From assembly GCA_023512835.1 (NCBI GenBank), contig CM042090.1:53989365-54053364 (forward strand): a stretch of DNA of 64,000 bases, in the 5' to 3' direction. Both the position numbers and the translations under genes were made by a program. Below are positions 21,886-33,466 of the stretch, piece after piece; positions within the stretch are counted from its first letter, which is position 1, and every line of letters starts with the position of its first letter. The notes below the pieces were generated by a model that was given only the letters and a program-made list of their open reading frames with translations, did no database searches and was not told where the DNA came from. Source of the DNA: Taxillus chinensis. Lineage: Eukaryota > Streptophyta > Magnoliopsida > Santalales > Loranthaceae.

Positions 21886-23690
21886 TTTAATTCTTCTTCA
21901 ATCGCATCAATCCAATAGTGATCCTGAACTGCATCATCAATTGATTTTGGCTCCACTTGCGATAGGAAACACATATAAAGATTTTCATGGAGTGTGGCCG
22001 CCCTTATTTTAACTCGAGCAGCAGGATCTCCTATTATCAGTTCAGAAGGGTGATCCTTTAACCTTCTTCTTGCCTTTGGAAGGTCCTCTCTTTCTTCATG
22101 ATGAATGCCCAATTGTTCAATGTCAGGTTCTTGGGCTGGTAGAAGTGGCAGAGACTGAACAGGTTGAATATTAGAGTCATGATTTTCTGCTGATTTTTGA
22201 CTTGGTTCCACAGCAACCGGTTTAGCTCTTTGTTCATCAGGTTCAGGTGCATCTTCCATTGTTTCTGTTGTAGTAGGGTTATCTATGTCTTGGTCTTCTA
22301 CAATGATAATGTCCTGCACTTTATTTACATTTGGATCTCCTTTCTGCATTCCATGGTTAGTCTCATCAAAAGAAACATGAATGGACTCTTCAACAACTTT
22401 GGTTCTTCTATTAAATACACAATAAGCCTTGCTAGTCATGGAGTATCCAACAAGATATCCATCATCTAATTTGGCATCAAACTTATTCAAGTAATCCTTG
22501 CCAGTGTTCAGAATGTAGCAAGTACACCCGAAGATCCTTAGGTGACCAATGTTTGGTCTCCTTCCCTTCCATAACTCATAAGGTGTTTTCATGGCTCGTT
22601 TGTTAATTAGAGTTCTGTTTTGTACATAATAAGCAGTGGCAACAGCTTCAGCCCATAAGAATTTTGGGAACTGAGCTCCTGTCAACATGGTTCTAGCTGC
22701 TTCAACTAATGTTCGATTCTTTCTTTCAGCCACTCCATTTTATTGTGGAGTTATTGGTGCTGAGAAATTATGCTGGATACCATGTTCAGTACAAAACTCT
22801 AACATTTCAGAAAATTCAAATTCCTTGCCATGATCGCTGCGAATGCACTTAATAGAAAGATTCTTAACATTGGTGACCCAATTGAAGAGTTCAACAAAGT
22901 TCTCAAATGTTTCAGTTTTGTTTTTGAGAAACATGACCCATGTGTATCTGGTATAATCATCTAGTACTGCAAGAAAGTATTGTGCACCAGATAACGAGGA
23001 TACATTGATTGGTCCACATAGGTCCATGTGCAGAAGTTCAAGTGGTTGTGTGATTGAAGTTTTATCTACACTCTTAAAGGAATGTTTAACCTGCTTACCC
23101 AGCTGACAATCCCTACAAGGTTGTTCTTTCTCATAAACATGCTTGGGTAAGCCCTCAACCAAATCAAGAGATGCCAGTTTAGACATAGTCTTAAAGTTTA
23201 AATGGCCAAATCTCTTGTGCCACAACCAACTAATGTTAGGTGAAGCCTTGGACAGAAAACAAATTGGTTCAGTAGATTGAGCATTACCAAAGACCAACTT
23301 GTAGACATTGCCTTGTCTATGCCCATTTAGCTTCACCTCTTTGGAGACAGGGTCCATAACTGTGCAGGTGTGTTTAGTGAACAAAACTTCATAACCCTTG
23401 TCACACAATTGACTTATGCTCAATAGGTTATGTTTAAGACCTTGAACAACAGATACATTCTGAATTGAAATAGAACCATTAGAGAGAGTACCCTTACCAA
23501 CAATCTTACCCTTTTTGTTGTCCCTGAAAGTAACAGATGAAGCTGCAACCTCCCTTACTTCACTCAATAGAGAGGCATCATCTGTCATGTGCACAAAACA
23601 GGCACTGTCAACATACCACTGGCTGGAATTGATCTTTTGTTTTCGGTGGCTACTTTCAGCTTCAGTTACCTGTTCCTGAACAATGAGCAA
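21861..23690 (-). pseudogene. Sirevirus protease and integrase
   Basis: 23690-22740: protease site SSQWYVDSACFVHMT (DSA where DSG is usual), then the integrase zinc region WHKRFGHLNFKTMSKL...CRDCQLGKQ. Integrase catalytic residues are visible in LLHMDLCGPIN (Asp), IRSDHGKEFE (Asp) and, after an in-frame TAA at about 22737-22739, AERKNRTLVEAARTML (Glu). The frame 22733-21861 continues with YELWKGRRPNIGHLRIFGC and the acidic linker to RT. Confidence 0.9.
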
Positions 23691-26266
23691 CTAAGTCTTA
23701 GGGGCCCAATTAAGATTGGGCTTTGGGTAAGTGAAAGCTGCAGTTGACAATTTAGGTTTCCAATAAGAAGGGGCAGATTTAACTTTGCATGCTAATTTAG
23801 GTGATCCATCATTAGATTTGTTAGCAGGATTGACCTTTAGACTTTCTGCACGTTTTCCTTCCTTATTGTTATCTTTGGCAGCTTTATTAGGCACAGATTT
23901 GACAGTTTTCTTCACAGGTTTAGTCTTTATGTTCTTTAACGAGGTAACCTGTGTTTGTCTGGTTTTCTTCTTCTTCTTCCCATCAGAGTTATGAAATTGC
24001 AGATTTTCCGATTAACTGATTAATGCCTATCCCGATTTCTTTAACAACCTCGTTCTCAAGATGCTCAGGATAGAATCTGCACTGATAGGAAAGGTGTCTA
24101 GCTTTGTAGCAGATGGGATAGATGATAGGTTTGGGTTGGACACTATGCTTCAAGGGTTTGGTTGGAGTGTTAAGAGGTTTCCTAGGTTTTCCTTTATATC
24201 CTAGCCCATTCTTAACTCTACCACTCGAGACAAACTTAGGCTGGGAGAAAACAGCCTTGCTGGATGAACCAGTCTCATACGTAGCAGTAAACCTGCTTGT
24301 GTCTATCTCCGAAATTACTACACCCTTACCCTTGTATTAGGATGTAGTGCACAGGTATCCTATAGGTTCAGCTTTCAGTTCTATCTTAGCAACGGCTGCA
24401 TCACTGATCTTTGAGTTCGGGTGTTACTAGTTTCAGTGGACTAGCAACAGCCATAGGTACCTCCTTTCCACAATCAAGGAGTACACTGTCAGCAGGAACA
24501 AAGCTAGCAAGACATTTGGTCTGCACAGGGTAAGTCTGAGCCTTGGCTATTTGGTCTTCTAAGAAACCTAGACTAAGGCTAGACCTTTAACATCTAGAGT
24601 GGTTCTAAAGTGGGCTGTAATCTCAGCAGAGTCTTGCCACTTCTTACTGATTTGTTTTTCTTTCTCCAGTTTAGCTTTGGTTTTAGCTAGTTCCTTCTCA
24701 AGCCTATCGATGTCTTTATTAGCCATTTTCAATTGTCCAGCTTTGTCTAGAAGGTCATCGTGTGTGCTTCTCATCTCACTCACTTCAGCTCTTAATCTTC
24801 TCTCTGTTCTTTCATAGTCATCTACAGAGTCTCTATATTCACATGAAAGCCGTTCCAGTTTAGAATAGTATCTTTCTTTGTCAGCTTTCATAGGGAGAAA
24901 TTGTTCCTCCATTTCTTTAAGTGCTCTATAGGTGTCTTTATATTCAATATAGAGCTGTTCATAAGTTCTTACCTTGAGGGGAGGAGTGTGGTCAGCCATG
25001 AAGCAGATTAGACCTTTCTCTTTCTTCTCATCACCAGAAGATTCCTCTTCCTCCTTAGTTTTGACTGTTAAACTTGTTGGTGACAAGAGCCTTCTTCCTC
25101 TTGTCATCCCTTCTGCTTGAGGAGCCTTTGGTCTTCTTCTTCAGCTCAGCTGCTTCCTTTTTCTCCCTCTTCAGGTTATAACAGTCGACAGCAAAATGGC
25201 CAGGCTTGTTGCAGTGATAACACTACAACTTCTCCTTATCTTTACCCTTAGAGAAGGATGAAGATGGCTGTCTTGCTTTCCTCCTGTAGTTCCCCCTTCT
25301 TTTCAGCAGTTTGTTGATTAGAAATACTACCTCTTGATCTGAGGCACTATCTGAATCAAGCTCTTCAGCCTCATTTTCTTCCTCATCAGATGATGGTTCC
25401 CTGGTTTCAGCAGCCTTAAAGGCAACATACTTCTCCTTTTTCTTGGAAGGGTTCTCAAATGCCTCAAGTTCTTCTTTTTGCATTTCAAACGTCTTGAGGT
25501 GCCCATATAATGCTTGTAAGGCACAAGTCTTCCATTCCTTCAGCCGATGGATGGCTGATGTCTTTATCAGCAGTCGCAATGGTAGAGATCTCAGAAATTT
25601 GTCATTTTTGTCCTTCTGAGAGATCTCAACATGGTAAGTCTTCATCTGTTGAATCAGACCTATGAACCGTTTATAAATGTTGTCCAGTGATTCCTTTGGT
25701 TCACATCTGAAGGCTTCATACTCTTGCTTGAGCATGGAGATCTTGTTGTCCTGTATCTGTTCATCTCCTTCATAGATGAGACAGAGCTTGTCCCATACCT
25801 CCTTAGTAGTCTCAAGATCCTGCACATCCATGAACATGTCATCGTCGAGTGCAGAGAAAAGTATGGCTTTTGCCTTGAAGCCGAGCTTTACTTTCCTCTG
25901 CTCCACCTTAGACCAACTATCTGGGTCTTTCGTCATTAAGCGGCCTCTCTGCATACTCTTTGGGGTGAAAGTTCCATTCTTTATTGTTTCCCAGAGATAG
26001 GTATCGAGCATGTCTAGGTGTGCTCTCATTCTCGCTTTCCATTTGGAAAAGCGCGTGGGTGTGCACATAGGTACTTGGGAGGATGAGCCAGGTAGAACGT
26101 CGTAGAAGTCTTCTTGTTCTTTCTTGTTGCTACTAGTACTTGGTTCTTCCTGCTCATGATCTCCAGTTGCTCCTTCTTCTGGAGCACGACTGGCTTCAAC
26201 TTCCTCAATAGGAACTGGAGCTTTCTCGAGAGCTGGAGCTGCACTGCTGGAATCCATGTCGGCCAT
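23691..26266 (-). pseudogene. Sirevirus gag with coiled-coil extension
   Basis: 26266-25223 (347 aa): acidic N-terminus, then the Copia capsid domain (FSKWKARMRAHLDML, ALDDDMFMDVQDLETTKEVW, MLKQEYEAFRCEPKESLD) and a basic tail. A TAG at 25223-25225 is followed directly by the zinc knuckle CYHCNKPGHFAVDC (25222-25181). Next, 25107-24568 is a long predicted coiled coil (YIEYKDTYRALKEMEEQFLP; DIDRLEKELAKTKAKLEKE). A Lys-rich segment (23915-23691) leads to protease. Several stops separate these parts. A gag coiled coil is characteristic of Sireviruses. Confidence 0.88.
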
Positions 26267-26294
26267 TTAGGGATCTCTACGGAGTTGTAGAACT

Positions 26295-26306
26295 GCTCTG
26301 ATACCA
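26295..26306 (-). promoter_or_regulatory. Primer-binding site, initiator tRNA-Met type
   Basis: The minus strand reads TGGTATCAGAGC, the perfect complement of the 3' end of plant initiator tRNA-Met, two bases inside the LTR edge at 26309. Confidence 0.95.
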
Positions 26307-26308
26307 AT

Positions 26309-27380
26309 TGTAGGTCCCAAAGTGAGTCTAAAGGGGGGGTGAATAGACTTTCTTTGTTTGTGGAAGCTAGACTGTTAGCTGGATTTCGATTCTTCTATGG
26401 ATAACTTTGATGGAAGTATTAATGGAGAAGATGACAATATGGACTAAGGGTGATAATAAGAGATATAATGAACTATCAGCCAAATCTGGGATGTGAGTAA
26501 ATGCTCTTTGCTTAACAGATCTCAGATGTGAAAGGAATGATCTGTGATAGTTCGGATTGTGGAAACCAACACATGGACTAGACTCAATGATTATGATGGA
26601 TCTTGAATAAGCAAGAACGTATGGTAGATTAAAAGATTTGATCTTGATCTTGATTCAACACGGCGCACAGCACTTCGGAAATTTTCTCTCAGAGTCTCTC
26701 TTTCTATCGTTGGAAATCTTGCATTAGTTCTGCAAAAGATATCTCCTTTTAGTATGTCAGAACCATTATCTTGTGTTTTTGATTTCCACGCCTTTAGAGA
26801 AAGAAACTAACTCATGATTTTGTCGTTAAGTGTGTGAGAGATATATTTTTAAGGTTAAAGTGCTCGTGCACCGTGTTGTCCATCCCGACAGACTGACTTC
26901 CCGCCGCTGAAAATGCGGAATGTCAGGGGATGGGTTGATCTACTCTGATTTATAGATCAGATACCCATACTGCATATTTGGCATGCAATCGATCTTGGCC
27001 GTTCATCCGTGGATGGTAGTTGGCAGCAATTAATGTGTCATTAAATGTGCTCAACTACTCGGGACAGCGCAGGCTTACTGTACAAACCCTAGCTGACGAT
27101 ATCGTTAAGTGAATATGCTTAGGGTTGTAAGTCTGCTTCAAAGGTAGATGCCTCATAGGTTTGGTGACTCGAAGATTTTAGTTAAAACCTATTGGAAGTG
27201 GCGAAAGTTTGTTTCAGGCTTTACACTGTTTCTGCGAGTCTACGACTCATATCTTCGAGTCTCCGAGGCTAGAGCTCAGGTTGGATTAGTCTTTTGTGTC
27301 ACTCTACTAAACCTACGAGTCTGTGAGCCTCTTGCCAATGTGTCCTGTGGTAGTTTTACTTCTACGAACTACGACTCTTC
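26309..27380 (-). repeat. Sirevirus 5' LTR, inner part
   Basis: Starts TGTAGGTCCCAAAGTG in plus reading, next to the PBS. It is interrupted at 27380 by the Ogre element and resumes at 44533. Its edge motif (TCTAAAGGGGGGGTGAATA) is shared with the solo LTR edge at 47214. The outer part has repeated CGAGTCTACGACTC/CTTCGAGTCT words. No ORF. Confidence 0.85.
27376..27380. repeat. Ogre target-site duplication (left), tcttc
   Basis: tcttc precedes the LTR start TGTCATCACT. The right copy at 44528-44532 reads tcttt, one mismatch. Confidence 0.75.
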
Positions 27381-30293
27381 TGTCATCACTGGTTTTCGTC
27401 CAGGCCCTTTTGGGGTGAGCTCAAACTAAACCAATGGTGAGAAATTTTAGAGTCGCCACCAACTGTTTTTGGGGTACAGTTGGATACCCTCTGCTTTGAG
27501 TAGTTTAAAGTGTGTGGTCTGCATCATCAGAGAAGGGTTCGGGAGTTGGTTACGTGTAGGGAAGGATTAGCACCCCTACAGCGCCCTTTCGGTATCTAAT
27601 TTAGGAGGAGGAGGTTTTATTTTATTTATACTGCCATAACTGGGTTAAATTTCCTCAAAAAGTCTATGATTTTTATTTGGCTAAGTTATTTATTAAAGTC
27701 ATGGTTAAAATGGATTTATCCTAAATTTCTAAAGGGAATCCTAAAGGTTTTGGATTTTTGAAGTGGATAATGAGATCCTAGGGATTGGTTTGTTTTTTGG
27801 TTTTGCTCTTGGAAATTGAAGTCCTAAAAAATGTTCTTTTATTTTTACCCTTTTTTTGGTTTGGGTTAGAACATACATTTTGTGTTTGTTTTTCTATATT
27901 TTTTTTGTTTTTTTTGTTTTTGTTGGAAGACATTTGGAAAACATTTTATGAAAACATTTTCAAAATATGTTGTTGAAGAGATTTTGAAAAAAAACATTTT
28001 ATTGCAAAACGTTTTGTTTTTTTTTTTGCTTGTTTGTTTGTTTGTTTGTTTTGTTTTTTTTTTTTTTGAAAACATTTTGAAAATTATTTATTGAAAACGT
28101 TTTGAAAAACATTTTTGTTTTTTTGCGTTTTTTTTTTTGAAATTGAAAATGCATATACCAAAATAGATGTGGAGTGTGTGAGTGTAACATCCACAAAATA
28201 AAATCACTCTCTTTTTTTTGTTGCTTTTCATCTTCTCCCTTTGCTCTCTCTTTTTTTATTTTCTTTCTTTCTTCTTTTTTGTTTTTCTTTTCTTTTTACT
28301 ATACTTTACATATTACAACATACACGTAGGAAGAAATACAGGAAAACACAATGAAAAAGGCTGAAAAGTAATTACACCAAATATCAAAACAAAAACTAGA
28401 AAATGCTAAAAAATATAATTACACTAAATATAGATACAAATAAGCTGAAAAAGTAGTGAAAAGATAAGGGCTGAACTGACTTTGAAGCTTGCAACACCAA
28501 TCTTCTGTTCGAACACCTATCGGCACTAATAATCACTTGCTTAGAACCGACAAAATCTGACAGCGAGGTTTGTGAGGGGGATTTCTTGGTATTTGAAGAG
28601 TGGAGTGGTGTATTTTCTGGGTTTGAGATTTTTGATGACTGGAAATAAGGAGGGTAGGCGTGAGAAATAGGGGATTGGAATAGGATTGGTGTTTGTTATG
28701 TTTCTTTGCTTACTAAACACGCAGAAAAAAGGGCTGAAGTTGGGGCTGTTTTTGTGTTTTTTCTTGCTGAGAAAAAAAAAGGAGCTGGAGTGAGACAGGA
28801 GGGAAAGAGGATGAAGGAGTGATGTTGATTGCAGAAAACTGGGCGTTTAATCTGAGAGGATGGCAGTCAGGGAGGCGTGGAAGAGTGATCTTTTTTTTTT
28901 TCTAGTTTTTGATTTTCTCTTTTTTTTTTCAACTCTCTGTTTTTTCCTTTTCTCTCTCTGTCTGCACTGGGATGAAGGAAGGACGTGAATGGTAGTAGGG
29001 TTTTCAAAAAAATATGATCTCTCCTTTTTTTCCAACGAACCAGGCATTCCCCCAATATCCCCTCTTTTCAACGAACCAGGTTTTTTTTCAACGATCCCCC
29101 CCTTTTTTTTGGGCTCTCTCTGTTTTTTTTTGTTTTGCAAGGACGAAGCTTGGACGTAACACTGGTAGCAACTTTTCAACGATAAGGGGTCTCTCTGTGT
29201 CTCGCGTGGACAGGAGCCTGGATTTAAAGGCTGGCAGAATTTTTTGGCTGGACTGTCATTAATTGCAGCATTAATTGTTTTGTTGGGTCCATTATTATTT
29301 GCAGATCAATGCTTGGTCAAGTGAACAGCCTAAAAGGGGAGCTCGTGATTGCCTTCTGAGTTTGTATTTTAGCACATGTGACTGACAGGGTTGTTGAGAA
29401 ATGATTCCTTGTCTGACGGCCAGCGCAGAAGACGGGTCTCGTGAAGCCAGCGAGAAAAATAAGCCAGCGAGGAAGGCAGCGAGAAAAATCAGCGAAGGTA
29501 AAAAGGGGTCAGAGGTTTGAAGTTTCGGTAGGTCGAAGTGTCGGCAAGGTCGAAGCTTCGGTCAACGATGGAAGGTGTACAGGTGCTGCGGGTCGGCGTC
29601 GCAAGTCGGCGTCGTAAGTCGCGAGTCGAAGTGTCGGAAGCGAGGCTTCGAGGGTCGAAGGGTTGAAGGTCAGAAATCAGCAGGTCAACGGGGCTTCGAG
29701 GCTTCGAGGCTTCGAGCTTCGGGGCTTCGAGGCTTCGAGGCTTCGAGGCTTCGAGCTTCGGGGTCAATGGGTCGAAGTGTCGGCAGGTCAACGGTCAACG
29801 GTCAACCCCGTTTTTTTTTTTTTTACCCCCACCAAAAATGCTAAAACGGACAAACTTTGGGAGGTTGTTTGGGAAGCCCCATATTCACCTAAATAGTCAT
29901 TTTTGAGAATCTCACATGGTCACATTTTCGGGCCCTTTGACCAGGGGCATTGACCGTCTTTTGGCACGTTTCGACTTTTCCAACAAAAGTTGTTTTGGCC
30001 ATAACTTCTTCATTTTAAGTCCGATTGGAGCTCGGTCAAGTGCATTGGTCTCCAATTTTCCTCCTCCATCACCTGGTGTTGGTCTTGGGGCGCTTCAAGG
30101 ACTTGTAGCAGAAGTCATTAATTTTGGACTTCCCCGTCCATGTCAATTGTGTTCATCTCATGCAGATTGGGGTAGACCATTCCTTGGAAGTATGGGATCA
30201 TTGTGGACCTGTTCAACAAGGTATATGACATGGGTAGAAAGGTATATCAAAATGGGGTCAGTATGTCCAACCCGGACAAAATGGGGTCCAACA
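27381..30293 (-). repeat. Ogre 3' LTR
   Basis: TGTCATCACT...GGGGTCCAACA in plus reading. It contains long T/poly-pyrimidine stretches with AAAACGTTTTG-type words (27850-28140), GCCAGCGAG repeats (about 29440-29490) and a GCTTCGAG minisatellite (about 29690-29765). ORFs in this stretch are low-complexity artefacts. Confidence 0.95.
29690..29765. repeat. GCTTCGAG minisatellite in Ogre LTR
   Basis: Tandem 'ggcttcga' / 'gcttcgggg' units. The partner LTR carries the same array with a different copy number and order at about 43895-43975, so the array changed after insertion or during reverse transcription. Confidence 0.9.
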
Positions 30294-30329
30294 GCTGCCC
30301 CTCTTTGTGCACTGTTTGTATACAAACAG
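30294..30329 (-). promoter_or_regulatory. Ogre polypurine tract and adjacent palindrome
   Basis: On the minus strand AAAGAGGGGCAGC immediately precedes the 3' LTR start (TGTTGGACCCC), a PPT at 30294-30306. Six bases upstream lies a perfect 18-bp palindrome, CTGTTTGTATACAAACAG (30312-30329), whose flanks are partly complementary too. Confidence 0.7.
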
Positions 30330-30499
30330 CGTGCAAAGATGAAAGGGAGTCATTTTGGATGGGTTGGAGCACTTACCTGACTTACCTAGAGGAAGAAGTG
30401 CGATGGTTGGGTCTGTCCCCGAGAGGGAAAAGGGGCTTCACAAGCCGGTGGGCTTTGATAATACCTTGATGAGGCCTCTAAGGCCGCCTAATACTGGAA

Positions 30500-31025
30500 A
30501 TTGAAAACCTACAACAATGATAGGCTTGAAAAGAGAAAAGGCCCACAGCAATGATGGGCGTGAACTAAAAGGTGAAAGGCCCACAGCAACGATAGGCTTG
30601 AATTGAAAAATGGAAAAGGCCCACAACAATGATGGGTGTGAACTAAAAATTGAAAGGCCCATAGCAACGATAGGCTTGAACTGAAAACGGATAGCCCACA
30701 GCAACGATAGGCTTGAATTGAAAATGGATAGCTCACAACAACGATAGGCTTGAATTGAAAATGGAAAGCCCACAGCAACGATAGGCTTGAACTAAAAAAT
30801 GGATAGCCCACAGCAACGATAGGCTTGAATTGAAAATTGATAGCCCACAGCAACGATAGGCTTGAATTGAAAATAAATAGCCCACAGCAACGATAGGCTT
30901 GAACTAAAAAAAATAGATAGCCCACAGCAACGATTGGCTTGAATTGAAAATTGATAGCCCACAGCAACGATAGGCTTGAATTGAAAATAAATAGCCCATA
31001 GCAACGATAGGCATAAATGGGAAGA
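30500..31025. repeat. Minisatellite of ~37 bp in the Ogre 3' untranslated region
   Basis: About 14 tandem copies with core 'gcccacagcaacgatagg' followed by 'cttgaattgaaaat' and a variable tail. The first four copies differ most (aatgatgggcgtgaac variants). Later copies appear to alternate between cttgaattgaaa and cttgaactaaaa types, suggesting higher-order amplification. The minus-strand frames across it are all open merely because the unit lacks stops. Confidence 0.95.
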
Positions 31026-32221
31026 CTTGTTGGAGACATCAAATGGTATTTGGGGAAACTCTTTAAGGAATTGGTGAGTTTGGGAAGTAACCCAATTTAA
31101 GCTCCCTCTACGAGTTCACTCAAGGAGATCGCTCTACGAGGTGACTCAAAAGGGGAAAAGTTTGTCAATTGCCAAAAGGATGCGTTTAGACTTTGACAAA
31201 ATTGCAAGGGAAGAGTTATACAGTTGAACAAAGAAAGCTAGGATAGCTTGAAGAGAAGTTTGCTGAATATGAGCTCCTAGGATCTCCAGAGGCGGCAACA
31301 TTCCTGCAATTACAGAGTATGTTGAATGTATGCCAATGATGCATGGAATGCAATGTGCTATATGTAGGGATGCATAATCCTCAACTTGTGGTAAAATATG
31401 ATGCAATGCGATGTATGCATCGAATGCCATGTGATGTATTACTGAGGGTTTGGCCGTTGTTGGAGAGGTTGGCTAACATTCAACTTGTTGGGGAACAACG
31501 TTCTCTTTGGATGGAGAGTCCGTCCTGTTTTCACTGGGGAACTCCCTGTTGTGCATGAAGGGTCTGTTAAATTTCGCTTCGCCATATTGAGGAGCTTGAT
31601 TTGATGGCTTCTCTGGGGATAGTGATATCCCGTGGAGATATGAGTACTCCGAGTTGGGGGCCTCAAGTTGTTTGGGGATTTTGAGCTTGGCCCTACTCAT
31701 AAGGCAATGCTAGAAGAGCTTACTGGGGATTTAAGATGTTCTACTTAAATGTGAAATGAAGACGATGTAACATGATTAAAGAGATAAAAAAGATTTTTGC
31801 TGGTTTAGTTCCATAAAACATATTTATATCATAAAAAGTGTCCTATTGTCATAATCTGATGAACAGAATCGCAAGTCTTTAAAAGCATAATGTACAAATT
31901 TGATTCGAGCGTGCCGCAGGTTTGACCAAGTCTTCCACTGTTTGCAGTCGCTGTTTTTGGATGATGTTGTCTCTACTGCTTGCAACGGACCCTATTTGTT
32001 GTGGTCCTGATCCTTTCAGTTTTTGACTGAACTGATTTCACCCTTCAAGATTTATTGTTGGCTTTGTATTTTACCCTTGGTGCCCTTTCAGGTTTTCACC
32101 AAGTCCGCCCTTGTGTTTTTTTTCTTTTGTTGGAGCTTTGTATTTTACCCTTGGTGCCCTTTCGGGTTTTCAACAAGTCCGCTCATTGCAGGAAAGAGAA
32201 TCTGGTTGGGGGGTATGGGAG
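31026..32221 (-). other. Ogre 3' untranslated region between minisatellite and integrase
   Basis: No credible ORF. ATGCAT/GAATGC words cluster at 31317-31440. A short duplicated segment 'tttgtattttacccttggtg' occurs near 32064 and 32134. Confidence 0.7.
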
Positions 32222-33445
32222 TTAAGCATAAAACTTTTTGACAGCGTCGCTATTCACTAGATTAGGAAGCTCATCTCCGTCCATTTTGGCAAGGATCAAT
32301 GCGCCTCCCGAGAACGCTTTTTTCACAACATATGGGCCTTCATAATTGGGAGTCCACTTGCCTCCATGGTCGTGTTGAATTGGTAAGATCTTTTTGAGGA
32401 CAAGATCACCCTCTTGAAAGCTTCTGGGCTTCACCTTTTTATTGTAATTGTTCATCATTCTCTGTTGATACAGCTGTCCTCTGCAAACTGCTGCCAGGCG
32501 CTTGCCCTCAATTAAATTCAACTGCTCGTAATGACTTTGGACCCATTCTGCTTCTTCGAGCTGAGTGTCCTTAAGTACTCGGAGGGAAGGTATCTCCACT
32601 TCAACCGGTAGAACTGCTTCCATGCCATAGACCAAAGAAAATGGAGTTGCCCCGGTCGATGTACGCACTGAGGTACGATAAGCATGCAGAGCGTATGGTA
32701 GCTTCTCATGCCAATCTTTGTATGTTTCAGTCATCTTTCTGATAATGTTCTTGATGTTCTTGTTGGCGGCCTCGACTGCTCCATTCATCTTTGGGCGATA
32801 GGGGGTCGAGTTGCGGTGTTGAATTTTGTATGTTTCACACAACCTCCCTATCATCCGGCTGTTCAAATTGGCAGCATTGTCCGTTATGATCTGCTCAGGA
32901 AGCCCATATCGGCATATGATGTTGTTTTGCATATATCGAAGTACCACAGCCTGTGTGACATTAGCATATGATGCTGCTTCTACCCACTTGGTGAAGTAAT
33001 CAATGGCTACCAAAATGAAACGATGACCATTAGAAGCTTTTGGAGATATTGGTCCGATAACGTCAATGCCCCAAAGCGAGAACGGCCACGGGGAAACCAT
33101 CACGTGTAGTTTGGATGGCGGTACTTGGATCTTATCGCCATAAATTTGACACTTGAGGCATTTGTGCACATATTCAATGCAATCTTTTTCCATGGTGACC
33201 CAATAATAGCCCATTCGCATGATTTGTCTTGTTAATGCATGTCCGTTTGCATGTGAACCACATTCCCCTTCGTGCACTTCTTTCATTATTTGTGTCGATT
33301 CTTCTTTTGCCACACACCGCAACAACACCATGTCATGGTTTCTCTTGTACAAAATTGAGCCATCAAGATAATAGTTGGATGCTGACCTTCGGATATTTCT
33401 TTTATCAGATTCAGAGGCCTCAGCTGGATACTCTTGTTTAAGCAA
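32222..33445 (-). CDS. Ogre integrase, intact 407-aa frame
   Basis: Open from Met 33445 to the stop at 32222. N-terminal zinc region: HEGECGSHANGHALTRQI ... DCIEYVHKCLKC. Catalytic core: LWGIDVIGPISP (Asp), IITDNAANLNS (Asp) and GAVEAANKNIKNI (Glu). The C-terminal domain (FQEGDLVLKKILPIQHD, KWTPNYEGPYVVKKAFSGGALIL) is the Gypsy GPF/Y-type module. The frame is probably the C-terminal end of a pol polyprotein, with the Met internal. It has no stop over its whole length, unlike most frames here, so this is one of the younger elements. Integrase inserts the element cDNA into nuclear DNA. Confidence 0.93.
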   Translation of the reverse strand: MLKQEYPAEASESDKRNIRRSASNYYLDGSILYKRNHDMVLLRCVAKEESTQIMKEVHEGECGSHANGHALTRQIMRMGYYWVTMEKDCIEYVHKCLKCQIYGDKIQVPPSKLHVMVSPWPFSLWGIDVIGPISPKASNGHRFILVAIDYFTKWVEAASYANVTQAVVLRYMQNNIICRYGLPEQIITDNAANLNSRMIGRLCETYKIQHRNSTPYRPKMNGAVEAANKNIKNIIRKMTETYKDWHEKLPYALHAYRTSVRTSTGATPFSLVYGMEAVLPVEVEIPSLRVLKDTQLEEAEWVQSHYEQLNLIEGKRLAAVCRGQLYQQRMMNNYNKKVKPRSFQEGDLVLKKILPIQHDHGGKWTPNYEGPYVVKKAFSGGALILAKMDGDELPNLVNSDAVKKFYA

Positions 33446-33466
33446 GTATTGTCTGATATCATTGTA

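Noticed and set aside
27840..28140. Lys/Phe-rich ORFs in the poly-T stretch of the Ogre LTR (also 42060-42355)
   Set aside because: Low-complexity translation of T/A runs on either strand.
29916..30469. Plus-strand ORFs of 154 and 88 aa in the Ogre LTR, repeated at 44153-44638
   Set aside because: They run antisense through the LTR U3, differ in C-terminus between the two LTR copies, and have no domain features.
30438..31042. Long minus-strand ORFs (111 and 177 aa) with repeated FQFKPIVAVG peptides, looking like a repeat protein
   Set aside because: They are the 37-bp minisatellite read through. All three minus frames are open because the unit has no stop, and the unit length is not a multiple of three.
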